Below are positions 1 through 11,702 of a DNA stretch of 64,000 nt, one piece after another. The DNA lies in the NCBI GenBank assembly GCA_963680875.1, contig OY804580.1:97183353-97247352 (forward strand), in the 5' to 3' direction. The notes beneath the pieces were generated by a model. That model saw only the letters and a list, made by a program, of their open reading frames with translations. It had not been told where the DNA came from and made no database searches. Numbering within the stretch: position 1 is the first letter of the stretch; the number at the start of each line of letters is the position of its first letter. The position numbers and the translations under genes are program-made. This stretch comes from Bathymodiolus brooksi (taxonomy: Eukaryota; Mollusca; Bivalvia; Mytilida; Modiolidae).

Positions 1-969
1 AAATATCAACGTCATAATACATAATGTACAAGCAAAAGATGAATACACATACAAATTGACACCAGAACTAACAATTTTAAAAATGAAGCTGAAATATATA
101 AAGATTTTCGTGAATATACTGATTTTTAAAAACTCATGAATTCTTAAAAATATTGGTTGATACTCAATCCAGGTAGCACATAAAACTTTACGGCTTATTT
201 CCTATAGGGTTCATCTGTTTAGCTATGCATAGAATAAGTAATATTTATACCACAGTTTTCCGAGTTAAACTGGTTAAACAATCGAAGGAGAAGAATGAGA
301 TCGTTTAACCGTTTAACTCGGAAAACTGTTTTATGATCGCCATCATGACTTTCCTCATTCATGACTTATGAACTATAACCGGATTTTTACATAAGCATCG
401 AAATAACAATACGAGTTTCCATATCGAAAGATGAAAAAAATGCTTTAACGATCCTAATGATGTTATCTTAACGAGACGTGCATTATTGTTCACTTAAGCA
501 AGGCGCGTCGTGAGAGTTTATAAAATTGTTTACTAATACAGGATGAATCATTATCATGATAAACAATTATGAAAACACTCTTTAAAATTGTCAAGCGAAG
601 TGTTTTCTGATATCAAAGGTCAAAGGTCGTTTTTTGATGGGTTGTTATGCATTGAATTTAATAAAATGAAGACGAGGATAAAACTGTATTGTACTTATGT
701 AAGCTGTGGCGCCATTATAAGTGCTGAATTGTCCCTAAATATTTTTTATTTGAAAATTGGAAACGAGTGAGCTTAATTTTGACTTATTTTTGAAGACGTC
801 TAGAAATAAATGATATATTCAATTAAGATTTTTGATTATCTTCACATTAACAATCATTTAAAAATAATAACTAGATGACATAATATGAACCTCTTTTAAA
901 TAAGGCACGTAACGAATATAAATCACATGTTATTTTTGACACAACAGCAAAATGTCTGCATGTCTTCGC
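1..969. other. AT-rich intergenic DNA
   Basis: No coding frame with recognisable domains is present; the longest open frame (588-770, 60 codons) has no family features. The only structured part is the hairpin at 252-329. Confidence 0.6.
252..329. repeat. Hairpin, 28-bp stem, 20-nt loop
   Basis: The left arm (252-279) and right arm (302-328) are reverse complements through ACAGTTTTCCGAGTTAAAC and then GGTTAAAC, with a single bulged base. The loop is about 20 nt. No target-site duplication or transposon end is obvious. It is the smallest of three strong palindromes in the window (others at 41666 and 46778). Confidence 0.85.
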
Positions 970-1012
970 ATTGTTTAATCTTGTGAGAAGGGTATCTTGT
1001 AATTTCCATTTA

Positions 1013-1439
1013 AGAAGTTTGAATCCGTAAATCGAAGAAGGACAGACAACACAATGGCCAAAAGGACAGACAACACAATGGCCAAAAGGACAGACAACAC
1101 AATGGCCAAAAGGACAGACAACACAATGGCCAAAAGGACAGACAACACAATGGCCAAAAGTACAGACAACACAATGGCCAAAAGTACAGAAAACACAATG
1201 GCCAAAAGTACAGACAACACAATGGCCAAAAGTACAGACAACACAATGGCCAAAAGGACAGACAACACAATGGCCAAAAGGATAAGCAACGATCTACAAA
1301 ACATACACATAAAACTAAAGATCGAGTAACACGTACACCACTAAAAACCGGGGGTGAACTCATGTGCTCCGGAAGGGTGGGCAGTTGTTCCTGCTCCACT
1401 AACGACACCCGTCGTGTTACTCCAGTTACAAACCCGGTA
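1013..1439 (-). mobile_element. PLE-A 3' end fragment
   Basis: Read on the minus strand it runs from ACCGGGTTTGTAAC to the terminal CAAACTTCT, matching the tail that follows the reverse transcriptase at 15040-15290. Landmarks are the CTTCCGGAGCAC and ACCGGGGGTGAAC segments and the GATCGTTG segment. The boundaries are fixed by comparison with the empty copy at 6187-6371. It contains the 24-bp array and no coding sequence. Confidence 0.8.
1040..1280. repeat. 24-bp minisatellite, 10 copies
   Basis: The unit begins GGACAGACAACACAATGGCC and ends AAAA. Ten copies differ at few positions (AGGACAG versus AGTACAG). Because 24 is divisible by three, both strands are open (MAKRTDNT octamers on plus). 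It lies within a PLE-A tail and matches the single-copy segment at 10440-10460. Confidence 0.95.
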
Positions 1440-1589
1440 AATGAAGGAAGAAATAGTGAAATATTCTAATTGAAAAATGTCAATAAGTCCATCAAAATAG
1501 TCCTGTCAATTTGTCGTAAAGATATGCGAATTTCCATAAGGAATTCAGCAAGCCTCCAAAGTTTTGAGGTATTCTCATTTTTAATGCAT

Positions 1590-4500
1590 GAGAATAAACG
1601 TTAGAGAATATCGAAGAGAATAAATGTTAGAGAATATCGAAGGGACAATCAATAATAGACAAGCCAGATTAACTGGCAACTTAGGGTACACAAGACGAAG
1701 AACAACAAAACAAAAACACAACACAATATGTGTTGGACACCGCTAGCCGCAAGCAATCACAAATAACGTAAATAAGACATGCGCCCTCCTATTAACATGA
1801 AATCGTAACGGACATTACAACACGGAACTCAGAACGTAAAGACACATAATAGGACAACACAAAAAAACCTACAAAGATGGGCAACACAGACCCCACCAAA
1901 AAACCGGGGGTGAACTCAGGTGCCCGCGAAGGGTAATCAGTTCTTGCTTCTTATAAAGTCCGGTAAAGGTCTTGGCAGTGATAGAGGAAACAAAACATCT
2001 ACGTAAGTCTTGGCAGTGATAGAGGAAACAAAACATCTACGTAAGTCTTGGTAGTGATAGACGAAACAAAACATCTACGTAAGTCTTGGCAGTGATAGAG
2101 GAAACAAAACATCTACGTAAGTCTTGGCAGTGATAGAGGAAACAAAACATCTACGTAAGTCTTGGCAGTGATAGACGAAACAAAACATCTACGTAAGTCT
2201 TGGTAGTGATAGACGAAACAAAACATCTACGTAAGTCTTGGCAGTGATAGACGAAACAAAACATCTACGTAAGTCTTGGCAGTGATAGAGGAAACAAAAC
2301 ATCTACGTAAGTCTTGGCAGTGATAGACGAAACAAAACATCTACGTAAGTCTTGGTAGTGATAGACGAAACAAAACATCTACGTAAGTCTTGGCAGTGAT
2401 AGAGGAAACAAAACATCTACGTAAGTCTTGGTAGTGATAGAGGAAACAACACATCTACGTAAGTCTTGGCAGTGATAGACGAAACAAAACATCTACGTAA
2501 GTCTTGGCAGTGATAGAGGAAACAAAACATCTACGTAAGTCTTGGCAGTGATAGAGGAAACAAAACATCTACGTAAGTCTTGGCAGTGATAGACGAAACA
2601 AAACATCTACGTAAGTCTTGGCAGTGATAGAGGAAACAAAACATCTACGTAAGTCTTGGCAGTGATAGAGGAAACAAAACATCTACGTAAGTCTTGGCAG
2701 TGATAGAGGAAACAAAACATCTACGTAAGTCTTGGTAGTGATAGACGAAACAAAACATCTACGTAAGTCTTGGCAGTGATAGAGGAAACAACACATCTAC
2801 GTAAGTCTTGGTAGTGATAGAGGAAACAAAACATCTACGTAAGTCTTGGTAGTGATAGAGGAAACAAAACATCTACGTAAGTCTTGGTAGTGATAGAGGA
2901 AACAAAACATCTACGTAAGTCTTGGTAGTGATAGACGAAATAAAACATCTACGTAAGTCTTGGCATTGATAGAGGAAACAAAACATCTACGTAAGTCTTG
3001 GCAGTGATAGAGGAAACAACACATCTACGTAAGTCTTGGTAGTGATAGAGGAAACAAAACATCTACGTAAGTCTTGGCAGTGATAGAGGAAACAACACAT
3101 CTACGTAAGTCTTGGTAGTGATAGAGGAAACAAAACATCTACGTAAGTCTTGGCAGTGATAGAGGAAACAAAACATCTACGTAAGTCTTGGCAGTGATAG
3201 ACGAAACAAAACATCTACGTAAGTCTTGGCAGTGATAGAGGAAACAAAACATCTACGTAAGTCTTGGCAGTGATAGAGGAAACAAAACATCTACGTAAGT
3301 CTTGGCAGTGATAGAGGAAACAAAACATCTACGTAAGTCTTGGTAGTGATAGAGGAAACAAAACATCTACGTAAGTCTTGGCAGTGATAGAGGAAACAAC
3401 ACATCTACGTAAGTCTTGGCAGTGATAGACGAAACAAAACATCTACGTAAGTCTTGGCAGTGATAGAGGAAACAACACATCTACGTAAGTCTTGGTAGTG
3501 ATAGAGGAAACAAAACATCTACGTAAGTCTTGGCAGTGATAGAGGAAACAAAACATCTACGTAAGTCTTGGCAGTGATAGACGAAACAAAACATCTACGT
3601 AAGTCTTGGCAGTGATAGACGAAACAAAACATCTACGTAAGTCTTGGCAGTGATAGAGGAAACAAAACATCTACGTAAGTCTTGGCAGTGATAGAGGAAA
3701 CAAAACATCTACGTAAGTCTTGGCAGTGATAGACGAAACAAAACATCTACGTAAGTCTTGGCAGTGATAGAGGAAACAACACATCTACGTAAGTCTTGGT
3801 AGTGATAGAGGAAACAAAACATCTACGTAAGTCTTGGCAGTGATAGAGGAAACAAAACATCTACGTAAGTCTTGGCAGTGATAGAGGAAACAAAACATCT
3901 ACGTAAGTCTTGGCAGTGATAGACGAAACAAAACATCTACGTAAGTCTTGGTAGTGATAGAGGAAACAAAACATCTACGTAAGTCTTGGTAGTGATAGAG
4001 GAAACAAAACATCTACGTAAGTCTTGGTAGTGATAGAGGAAACAAAACATCTACGTAAGTCTTGGCAGTGATAGAGGAAACAAAACATCTACGTAAGTCT
4101 TGGCAGTGATAGAGGAAACAACACATCTACGTAAGTCTTGGCAGTGATAGAGGAAACAAAACATCTACGTAAGTCTTGGCAGTGATAGAGGAAACAAAAC
4201 ATCTACGTAAGTCTTGGCAGTGATAGACGAAACAAAACATCTACGTAAGTCTTGGCAGTGATAGACGAAACAAAACATCTACGTAAGTCTTGGCAGTGAT
4301 AGAGGAAACAACACATCTACGTAAGTCTTGGTAGTGATAGAGGAAACAAAACATCTACGTAAGTCTTGGTAGTGATAGAGGAAACAAAACATCTACGTAA
4401 GTCTTGGCAGTGATAGAGGAAACAAAACATCTACGTAAGTCTTGGCAGTGATAGACGAAACAAAACATCTACGTAAGTCTTGGCAGTGATAGAGGAAACA

Positions 4501-6172
4501 ACACATCTACGTAAGTCTTGGCAGTGATAGACGAAACAAAACATCTACGTAAGTCTTGGCAGTGATAGACGAAACAAAACATCTACGTAAGTCTTGGCAG
4601 TGATAGAGGAAACAACACATCTACGTAAGTCTTGGTAGTGATAGAGGAAACAAAACATCTACGTAAGTCTTGGCAGTGATAGAGGAAACAACACATCTAC
4701 GTAAGTCTTGGTAGTGATAGAGGAAACAAAACATCTACGTAAGTCTTGGCAGTGATAGAGGAAACAAAACATCTACGTAAGTCTTGGCAGTGATAGAGGA
4801 AACAACACATCTACGTAAGTCTTGGTAGTGATAGAGGAAACAAAACATCTACGTAAGTCTTGGCAGTGATAGAGGAAACAAAACATCTACGTAAGTCTTG
4901 GCAGTGATAGACGAAACAAAATATCTACGTAAGTCTTGGTAGTGATAGAGGAAACAAAACATCTACGTAAGTCTTGGCAGTGATAGAGGAAACAAAACAT
5001 CTACGTAAGTCTTGGCAGTGATAGAGGAAACAAAACATCTACGTAAGTCTTGGCAGTGATAGAGGAAACAAAACATCTACGTAAGTCTTGGCAGTGATAG
5101 ACGAAACAAAACATCTACGTAAGTCTTGGCAGTGATAGAGGAAACAAAACATCTACGTAAGTCTTGGTAGTGATAGAGGAAACAAAACATCTACGTAAGT
5201 CTTGGTAGTGATAGAGGAAACAAAACATCTACGTAAGTCTTGGCAGTGATAGAGGAAACAAAACATCTACGTAAGTCTTGGCAGTGATAGAGGAAACAAA
5301 ACATCTACGTAAGTCTTGGCAGTGATAGAGGAAACAAAACATCTACGTAAGTCTTGGCAGTGATAGAGGAAACAAAACATCTACGTAAGTCTTGGTAGTG
5401 ATAGAGGAAACAAAACATCTACGTAAGTCTTGGCAGTGATAGAGGAAACAAAACATCTACGTAAGTCTTGGCAGTGATAGAGGAAACAAAACATCTACGT
5501 AAGTCTTGGTAGTGATAGAGGAAACAAAACATCTACGTAAGTCTTGGCAGTGATAGAGGAAACAAAACATCTACGTAAGTCTTGGCAGTGATAGACGAAA
5601 CAAAACATCTACGTAAGTCTTGGTAGTGATAGAGGAAACAAAACATCTACGTAAGTCTTGGCAGTGATAGAGGAAACAAAACATCTACGTAAGTCTTGGC
5701 AGTGATAGAGGAAACAAAACATCTACGTAAGTCTTGGCAGTGATAGACGAAACAAAACATCTACGTAAGTCTTGGCAGTGATAGAGGAAACAAAACATCT
5801 ACGTAAGTCTTGGCAGTGATAGAGGAAACAACACATCTACGTAAGTCTTGGCAGTGATAGAGGAAACAAAACATCTACGTAAGTCTTGGCAGTGATAGAG
5901 GAAACAACACATCTACGTAAGTCTTGGTAGTGATAGAGGAAACAAAACATCTACGTAAGTCTTGGTAGTGATAGAGGAAACAACACATCTACGTAAGTCT
6001 TGGCAGTGATAGAGGAAACAACACATCTACGTAAGTCTTGGCAGTGATAGAGGAAACAAAACATCTACGTAAGTCTTGGTAGTGATAGACGAAACAAAAC
6101 ATCTACGTAAAAAGTAAAAGATTCATTGTCATTTGAGATATGGATATTTCGTAACGGTCAATCAGATTAAAT
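1590..6172 (-). mobile_element. PLE-B 3' end with 38-bp array
   Basis: Minus-strand reading starts with a short remnant of the reverse transcriptase C-terminus (6172-6125, equivalent to the SVSQM region), passes through the 38-bp array, then runs along the tail (1968-1590) to CTAACATTTATT. The same tail is present unexpanded on the plus strand at 12388-12880. Shared landmarks are CTGATTACCCTTCGCGGGCA, CTATTATGTGTCTTTACG and TGTCCAACACATA. The 3' end shows a local duplication of GTTAGAGAATATCGAAG at 1601-1640. Confidence 0.8.
1969..6110. repeat. 38-bp minisatellite, ~109 copies
   Basis: The unit begins GTCTTGGCAGTGATAGAGGA and ends CTACGTAA. The tract is 4142 bp, exactly 109 units if there are no indels. 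Units differ mainly at three sites: GGCAG/GGTAG, GAGGA/GACGA and ACAAAAC/ACAACAC. The ACAACAC form is always seen with GAGGA and is very often followed by a GGTAG unit, which suggests amplification in blocks. It is stop-rich and non-coding. Confidence 0.97.
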
Positions 6173-6186
6173 AAGGTATGAAAGGA

Positions 6187-6371
6187 ATTGTTTAATCTTT
6201 TGAGAAAGATACATTGTAATTTCCATCTAAAATGAAGGAAGATATGATGAATATTCTAAGTGAAAAATGTCAATAGATCCTTCAAAATAATCCTTCAATT
6301 TTGCGTAATGATATGCGAATTTTCATTAATCAGCAAACCTTCAAAGATTTGGGGTATTCTCATTTTTAATG
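6187..6371. repeat. Direct repeat, right copy (empty site)
   Basis: This matches 970-1012 plus 1440-1586 without the 427-bp PLE-A insertion. CCATCTAAAATGAAGG here corresponds to the two sides of the insertion on the left. It is therefore an internal empty-site control. Confidence 0.8.
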
Positions 6372-6384
6372 TGGGAAAAGTTAT

Positions 6385-6745
6385 TTGTGAGTGATTGTTT
6401 CTTAACGCCAACCCATCAATTTTTCAGCTAATTCATGGCAAAAACAAGTAAATATTCAATGAGATGATGATGAGGTCCACTTTGTATACGATTAGTTGGA
6501 TTGTTATAGCGCTAGCTCACTGAATCAAAAGTTCACAGATAGACATATCACCCCACTCGCAAACATTATCTTGATTCCGAGCCAACCAGTATTTGCTCTT
6601 TCTCTTTTATGCTGCGTGCTTAGCGGAGAAGCAACAAATACCAATTTTATAGTCTCCAAATGGATTGACCCGACCGGGGCTCGAGCCCACGATATACCAC
6701 GAGCACGCGAACCATTACACCACCAATGCCATTGTGACAGATAGA
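6385..6745 (-). mobile_element. SINE-2, nearly full length
   Basis: On the minus strand a tRNA-like head (6745 to about 6670) carries an A-box-like TGGTGTAATGG and a B-box-like GGGCTCGAGCCCC. The body matches the copies at 28400 and 42650 (TTCGCTAAGCAC-type, TCGGAATCA, CCGAGTGGG-type segments), and the tail reads GGCGTTAAGAAACAATCACT. The small open frames here are incidental. Confidence 0.75.
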
Positions 6746-6940
6746 GGGAGAGAGACATAATAGACTGACTTCCAGACAGATCATTGAACAACTAGTGACT
6801 TTCTTGCTGAACAAAAACCATTGAACAACTGAAGACAATTCACATGGCGTCACCAATACGCCTATTTATATTCAATACGGCCATGTTGTGAGATAAACTT
6901 CTTCTCGCTTTGGAATTGTAAATTCGATCTCCAACCGTCA

Positions 6941-7296
6941 CATTGTTTATACGACACAACCCATCTTTTGTCATTGAGCGTACCCGATGAAGGGTATTCC
7001 AGACACGCGTGTTAATCTGGTGTGTTCAACATGTTTATACGACACAACTCATCTTTTGTCATTGAGCGTACCCGATGAAGAGTATTTCAGACACGCGTGT
7101 TAATCTGGTGTGTTCAACATGTTTATACGACACAACCCATCTTTTGTCATTGAGCGTACCCGATGAAGGGTATTCCAGACACGCGTGTTAATCTGGTGTG
7201 TTCCACATGTTTATACGACACAACCCATCTTTTGTCATTGAGTGTACCCGATGAAGGGTATTCCAGACACGCGTGTTAATCTGGTGTGTTCAAACA
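6941..7296 (+). repeat. 88-bp tandem repeat, 4 copies, hammerhead-like core
   Basis: GACACAAC recurs at 6953, 7041, 7129 and 7217, exactly 88 bp apart. Each unit contains GAGCGTACCCGATGAAGGGT, then ATTCCAGACACGCGTG, then TTAATCTGG. CCAGA/TCTGG and TACCC/GGGTA can form stems. Related single copies lie at 30833 (with an exact CTGATGA) and 32670. The order GCGTAC, CTGATGA, short stem, GAAA-like, ACGCG resembles a minimal hammerhead ribozyme, but the core is degenerate here (CCGATGA, GACA). Confidence 0.9.
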
Positions 7297-7629
7297 TGCT
7301 TGTCTTGTCTGCTGCATTTTAAAGAAGAGTCGCTAATAGGTCAATTTAAAATACAAATGTGCATTCATGTTGACCCCTGACGCGACCCCTAAAGGAGTGT
7401 TTTCATATCTCCCATGCGGCGACTAGTAAACAACCGATCGAAAATAGGGAACACGGGTGGAGATCTAATTTTAATCAGATTGTGGATATTTTATTGTAAA
7501 ATAAAAACTTTCTACTGAATATACAACAATCATATACGAGCATAACATTAAGACAATCCACTTTATCATCAAACAACTTGTTTATAAAGTCTAGAGCAGG
7601 AACCATTCATATAACAACACGATTGTCGT
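7297..7629. other. Intergenic spacer, nothing recognised
   Basis: AT-rich DNA between two tandem arrays. No family match, inverted repeat or coding frame was seen. Confidence 0.5.
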
Positions 7630-7639
7630 CATGTTTCCT

Positions 7640-9560
7640 TTGAAAACAAGCGTTTGTGTGCTTTTGTTTTGTTTTGTTTTTGTGCTTAGTTTATCTTTTT
7701 GTTTGTACTGCTGTTTGTTTTTGTGCTTACTCTATCTTTCCGTTTATGCTGCTGTTTGTTTGTACTGCTGCTTGTTTTTGTGCTTACTTTATCTTTTCGT
7801 TTATGCTGCTGTTTGTTTGTACTGCTGTTTGTTTTTGTGCTTACTCTATCTTTTCGTTTATGCTGCTGTTTGTTTGTACTGCTGTTTGTTTTTGTGCTTA
7901 CTCTATCTTTTCGTTTATGCTGCTGTTTGTTTATACTGCCGTTTTTTTTGTGCTTACTCTATCTTTTCGTTTATGCTGCAGTTTGTTTTTGTACTTACTC
8001 TATCTTTTCGTTTATGCTGCTGTTTGTTTTTGTGCTTACTCTATCTTTTCGTTTATGCTGCTGTTTGTTTGTACTGCTGTTTGTTTTTGTGCTTACTCTA
8101 TCTTTTCGTTTATGCTGCTGTTTGTTTGTACTGCCGTTTGTTTTTGTGCTTACTCTATCTTTTCGTTTATGCTGCAGTTTGTTTTTGTACTTACTCTATC
8201 TTTTCGTTTATGCTGCTGTTTGTTTTTGTGCTTACTCTATCTTTTCGTTTATGCTGCTGTTTGTTTTTGTGCTTACTCTATCTTTTCGTTTATGCTGCTG
8301 TTTGTTTTTGTGCTTACTCTATCTTTTCGTTTATGCTGCTGTTTGTTTGTACTGCTGCTTGTTTTTGTGCTTACTTTATCTTTTCGTTTATGCTGCTGTT
8401 TGTTTGTACTGCTGTTTGTTTTTGTGCTTACTCTATCTTTTCGTTTATGCTGCTGTTTGTTTGTACTGCTGTTTGTTTTTGTGCTTACTCTATCTTTTCG
8501 TTTATGCTGCTGTTTGTTTGTACTGCCGTTTGTTTTTGTGCTTACTCTATCTTTTCGTTTATGCTGCAGTTTGTTTTTGTACTTACTCTATCTTTTCGTT
8601 TATGCTGCTGTTTGTTTTTGTGCTTACTCTATCTTTTCGTTTATGCTGCTGTTTGTTTGTACTGCTGTTTGTTTTTGTGCTTACTCTATCTTTTCGTTTA
8701 TGCTGCTGTTTGTTTGTACTGCCGTTTGTTTTTGTGCTTACTCTATCTTTTCGTTTATGCTGCAGTTTGTTTTTGTACTTACTCTATCTTTTCGTTTATG
8801 CTGCTGTTTGTTTTTGTGCTTACTCTATCTTTTCGTTTATGCTGCTGTTTGTTTGTACTGCTGTTTGTTTTTGTGCTTACTCTATCTTTTCGTTTATGCT
8901 GCTGTTTGTTTATACTGCCGTTTGTTTTGTGCTTACTCTATCTTTTCGTTTATGTTGCTGTTTGTTTGTACTGCTGTTTGTTTTTGCGCTTACTCTATCT
9001 TTTCGTTTATGCTGCTGTTTGTTAGTACTGCTGTTTGTTTTTGTGCTTACTCTATCTTTTCGTTTATGCTGCTGTTTGTTTGTACTGCTGTTTGTTTTTG
9101 TGCTTACTATATCTTTTCGTTTATGCTGCTGTTTGTTTTTGCGCTTACTCTATCTTTTCGTTTATGCTGCTGTTTGTTTTTGTGCTTACTCTATCTTTTT
9201 GTTTATGCTGCTGTTTGTTACTGCTGTTTGTTTTTGTGCTTACTCTATCTTTTCGTTTGTACTGCTGTTTGTTTTTGTGCTTACTATATCTTTTCGTTTA
9301 TGCTGCTGTTTGTTTTTGTGCTTACTCTATCTTTTTGTTTATGCTGCTGTTTGTTTTTGTACTTACTCTATCTTTTTGTTTATGCTGCTGTTTGTTACTG
9401 CTGTTTGTTTTTGTGCTTACTCTATCTTTTCGTTTGTACTGCTGTTTGTTTTTGTGCTTACTCTATCTTTTCGTTTATGCTGCTGTTTGTTTGTACTGCT
9501 GTTTGTTTGTACTGCTGTTTGTTAATGTGTTTAGTTTATCTCTTCGTTTATACTGCTCTT
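7640..9560. repeat. 57/41-bp T-rich minisatellite
   Basis: Two alternating unit lengths are present: a long form of 57 bp containing GTTTGTACTGCTGTTTG and a short form of 41 bp lacking those 16 bp. Both share GTGCTTACTCTATCTTTTCG and TTTATGCTGC. Roughly 40 units. The plus strand is poor in A, and stop codons need A, so three forward frames stay open for 464, 683 and 608 codons. The Cys/Phe/Leu/Tyr-rich translations are artefacts. No PLE sequence is evident at either edge. Confidence 0.95.
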
Positions 9561-9849
9561 TGTTTTGTATCGTGGTTGCCACTTACTCGAAAATCTCTTC
9601 GGAATTCTGGTACAATACTAGAATTAGAAACAACCCGAAAAATAGAAATGTTGGTTAAACATCTGCCCTGCATGTGCGGTAGTTCAGAATGTGAGAGATT
9701 CAGTTAACTTAATGGTTTAAAACAAGTAGACACTGAATGTTAAGTTAAAGGATTATGATATTAAATGTTTGTTCTACATATCATAACACTGTCAAATGTC
9801 AAAATATACATCCATCATTTATGCAATTCATACGCACTGAAAATGTATT

Positions 9850-9926
9850 GTTCATCTGTTTAACATATAATTATTACTAAGTACCTTGTAGTTCATCTGT
9901 TTAACATATATTACTAAGTACCTTGT
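9850..9926. repeat. ~40-bp tandem duplication
   Basis: GTTCATCTGTTTAACATATA followed by TTACTAAGTACCTTGT occurs twice in tandem, with a 3-bp difference. Confidence 0.8.
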
Positions 9927-10194
9927 TGTTTTAATGTTTTGGCCAATGCTTTCTTAAGAAGTAATGTAAGTGATGAGCACGAAGATTATGATGTTTAGCA
10001 TTGCATAAAGGCAATCATAATCGTGTCAGATTCCACTATATTTATTAATTATGGCAAACCGCTCAAATGTGAGTGTCAAGCACACGTGCTGTTGACATAT
10101 TTCAGGAGAACAAATACTATCAGAACACTGATTTTTTAAGCAAGATACATTTTTGTACTTTTCCATAATAAATACATGAATTCCGATTTTACCG

Positions 10195-10385
10195 AATTGG
10201 ATCAGGCACTTCAATAAAAGTGGCGCTGTTAAACTAGTTTTATGGGCCCAACTGCCCCTTTTAGTGATATGATGCGGTCATGCAAGTGCCTTCCGCATGT
10301 GAGTAAAATACCAGCCCTCACATATAGCAAGGCGGACTGCGTTATTATAAAGAACTCTATAATCTTTAACATTATGCATAATACA
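10195..10385 (-). mobile_element. R4 dispersed repeat fragment
   Basis: Minus-strand match to 55480-55690. Shared landmarks on plus are GTGGCGCTGTTAAACTAG, TTTTATGGGCCC, CATGCAAGTGCC and TAAAGAACTCTATAATCTTT. The family type is unknown. Confidence 0.6.
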
Positions 10386-10388
10386 TTT

Positions 10389-10980
10389 AAGAAGAGTTTG
10401 AAGATGCCATAAAGGTAATCAGAATCCGTAAATTGAGGAAGAACAGACAACACAATGGCCAAAATAAAAAGTACAAAAGGACAAACAACGATCTACAAAA
10501 CACACATATAAAAGTAAAGATCGAGTAACACGAGCCCAACTAAAAACCGGGGGTGGACTCATGTGCTCCAGAAGGGTAAGCAGTTCTTGCTCCACTAGTG
10601 ACACCCGTCATGTCAATCTAATTACAAATCCGGTAATAAGTCGTGAATGAGAAAAGGACCGGGAAGTGTTTTCGACAAGTGGAACATATACGTGGTCATT
10701 TGTGACACAGATATTCCATAACGGTCAACCAAGTCGTGGTGGCGACCGTAAAATTTTCGAAGTGATGACTTCAACTTTACCAACAGTAAAGAGCTTTCTT
10801 GTTAACAGCAACCCTCTATCCGGGAAATCCTTATAAGAACCACAAGCTCTGGAATATCGTATCAACTGAGAGATATATACTCCATATGCAGGTGCTGCTG
10901 GAATGTTGCTACATATAAATGGAAAGTTCACAATGAGAAAATTGAAATCATATCTTTTGTCGTAACAGAGAAGTTGTCAT
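10389..10980 (-). pseudogene. PLE-A, 5'-truncated, with RT C-terminus
   Basis: Minus-strand copy of the Penelope-like element. A coding remnant (10931-10725) reads NFPFICSNIPAAPAYG and ISQLIRYSRACGSY, then shifts frame after a deletion of about 18 bp relative to 14865-14890. The tail follows, with a single-copy version of the 24/30-bp array segment (10440-10500), down to CAAACTCTTCTTAAATG at 10386. Truncation at the 5' side fits incomplete reverse transcription. It carries no catalytic domain and cannot be active. Confidence 0.8.
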
Positions 10981-11702
10981 ATTAATAAAATTATTTCTAT
11001 CAACGAAAGCCGATGGCTTCAACCATTACCCAAACATTATATAGTATACAAGGCCATCACATGATATAATTGTGAAACAACAGTAATCTAATTACCAATA
11101 CCATATCTTGTCATCTGTAAGCAACTGAAATAATATTATTCAACAAGGTGTTCATACCTGAAAAACTTTTTTTTAACGATGACACAATTTTAAAACAATT
11201 CTTGATTTACTAGTTTAGTACTCGGAATGCGGTGAATTAGAAAAGTCTTATTACAAACTAAAAGCTCGAGCTGTATGAGTTGTGAAATATAAACTCCATA
11301 CGCGCGGAGCAGTTTTGAAAGTTGTAGAATCAGAAATAGTAATATAAATCACATACTCAATACGAAAGTGTTATAAATTTCTACGTCCATAAGGATAAAA
11401 CGTGATTAACGTTTATATCATAAAAGCCAATCCTGTTCGATTTACAAAAAAATAAAGCCCACTGGAGCCACGATCAAATGGCAGATGAATATACATCTAC
11501 ATATACAATTAGTATCCATCACTATCAATAGAGTACAGAGATCGACTTCCGAAGGATTGCTGCCAATTCCGAAGTGTTCTAGGATTCAATTTGTCAGCAG
11601 CAGAAGAGTGATGTTTTTTTCTGGATACTCTAGTAAAACTGTTGACGACATTGAGATATCATTTACAGTGGTATATTTGTGACCCATAGTATATAGCCCC
11701 AA
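10981..11702. other. Intergenic, AT-rich
   Basis: No gene recognised. The open frame at 11485-11682 has no family features. Positions 11255-11310 show weak resemblance to a decayed PLE stretch near 10840-10900, too weak to call. Confidence 0.5.

Larger units (their letters stand above)
970..1586. repeat. Direct repeat, left copy (interrupted)
   Basis: Positions 970-1012 and 1440-1586 together match the uninterrupted sequence at 6187-6371, including TTGTTTAATC, AATTTCCAT, AATGAAGGAAG and ATTCTCATTTTTAATG. The left copy is split by a PLE-A tail at 1013-1439. The pair brackets the PLE-B tail and its large array. Confidence 0.8.

Noticed and set aside
335..365. CTTTCCTCATTCATGACTTA resembling the end of the PLE-A coding region
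   Set aside because: Only about 20 bp match, with no continuation on either side.
7656..9707. Long Cys/Phe/Leu-rich frames resembling a multi-pass membrane protein
   Set aside because: They occur in all three forward frames of a T-rich minisatellite that lacks A, so absence of stops is expected.
11255..11310. Possible decayed PLE coding stretch
   Set aside because: Similarity to 10840-10900 is weak and gapped; chance cannot be excluded.
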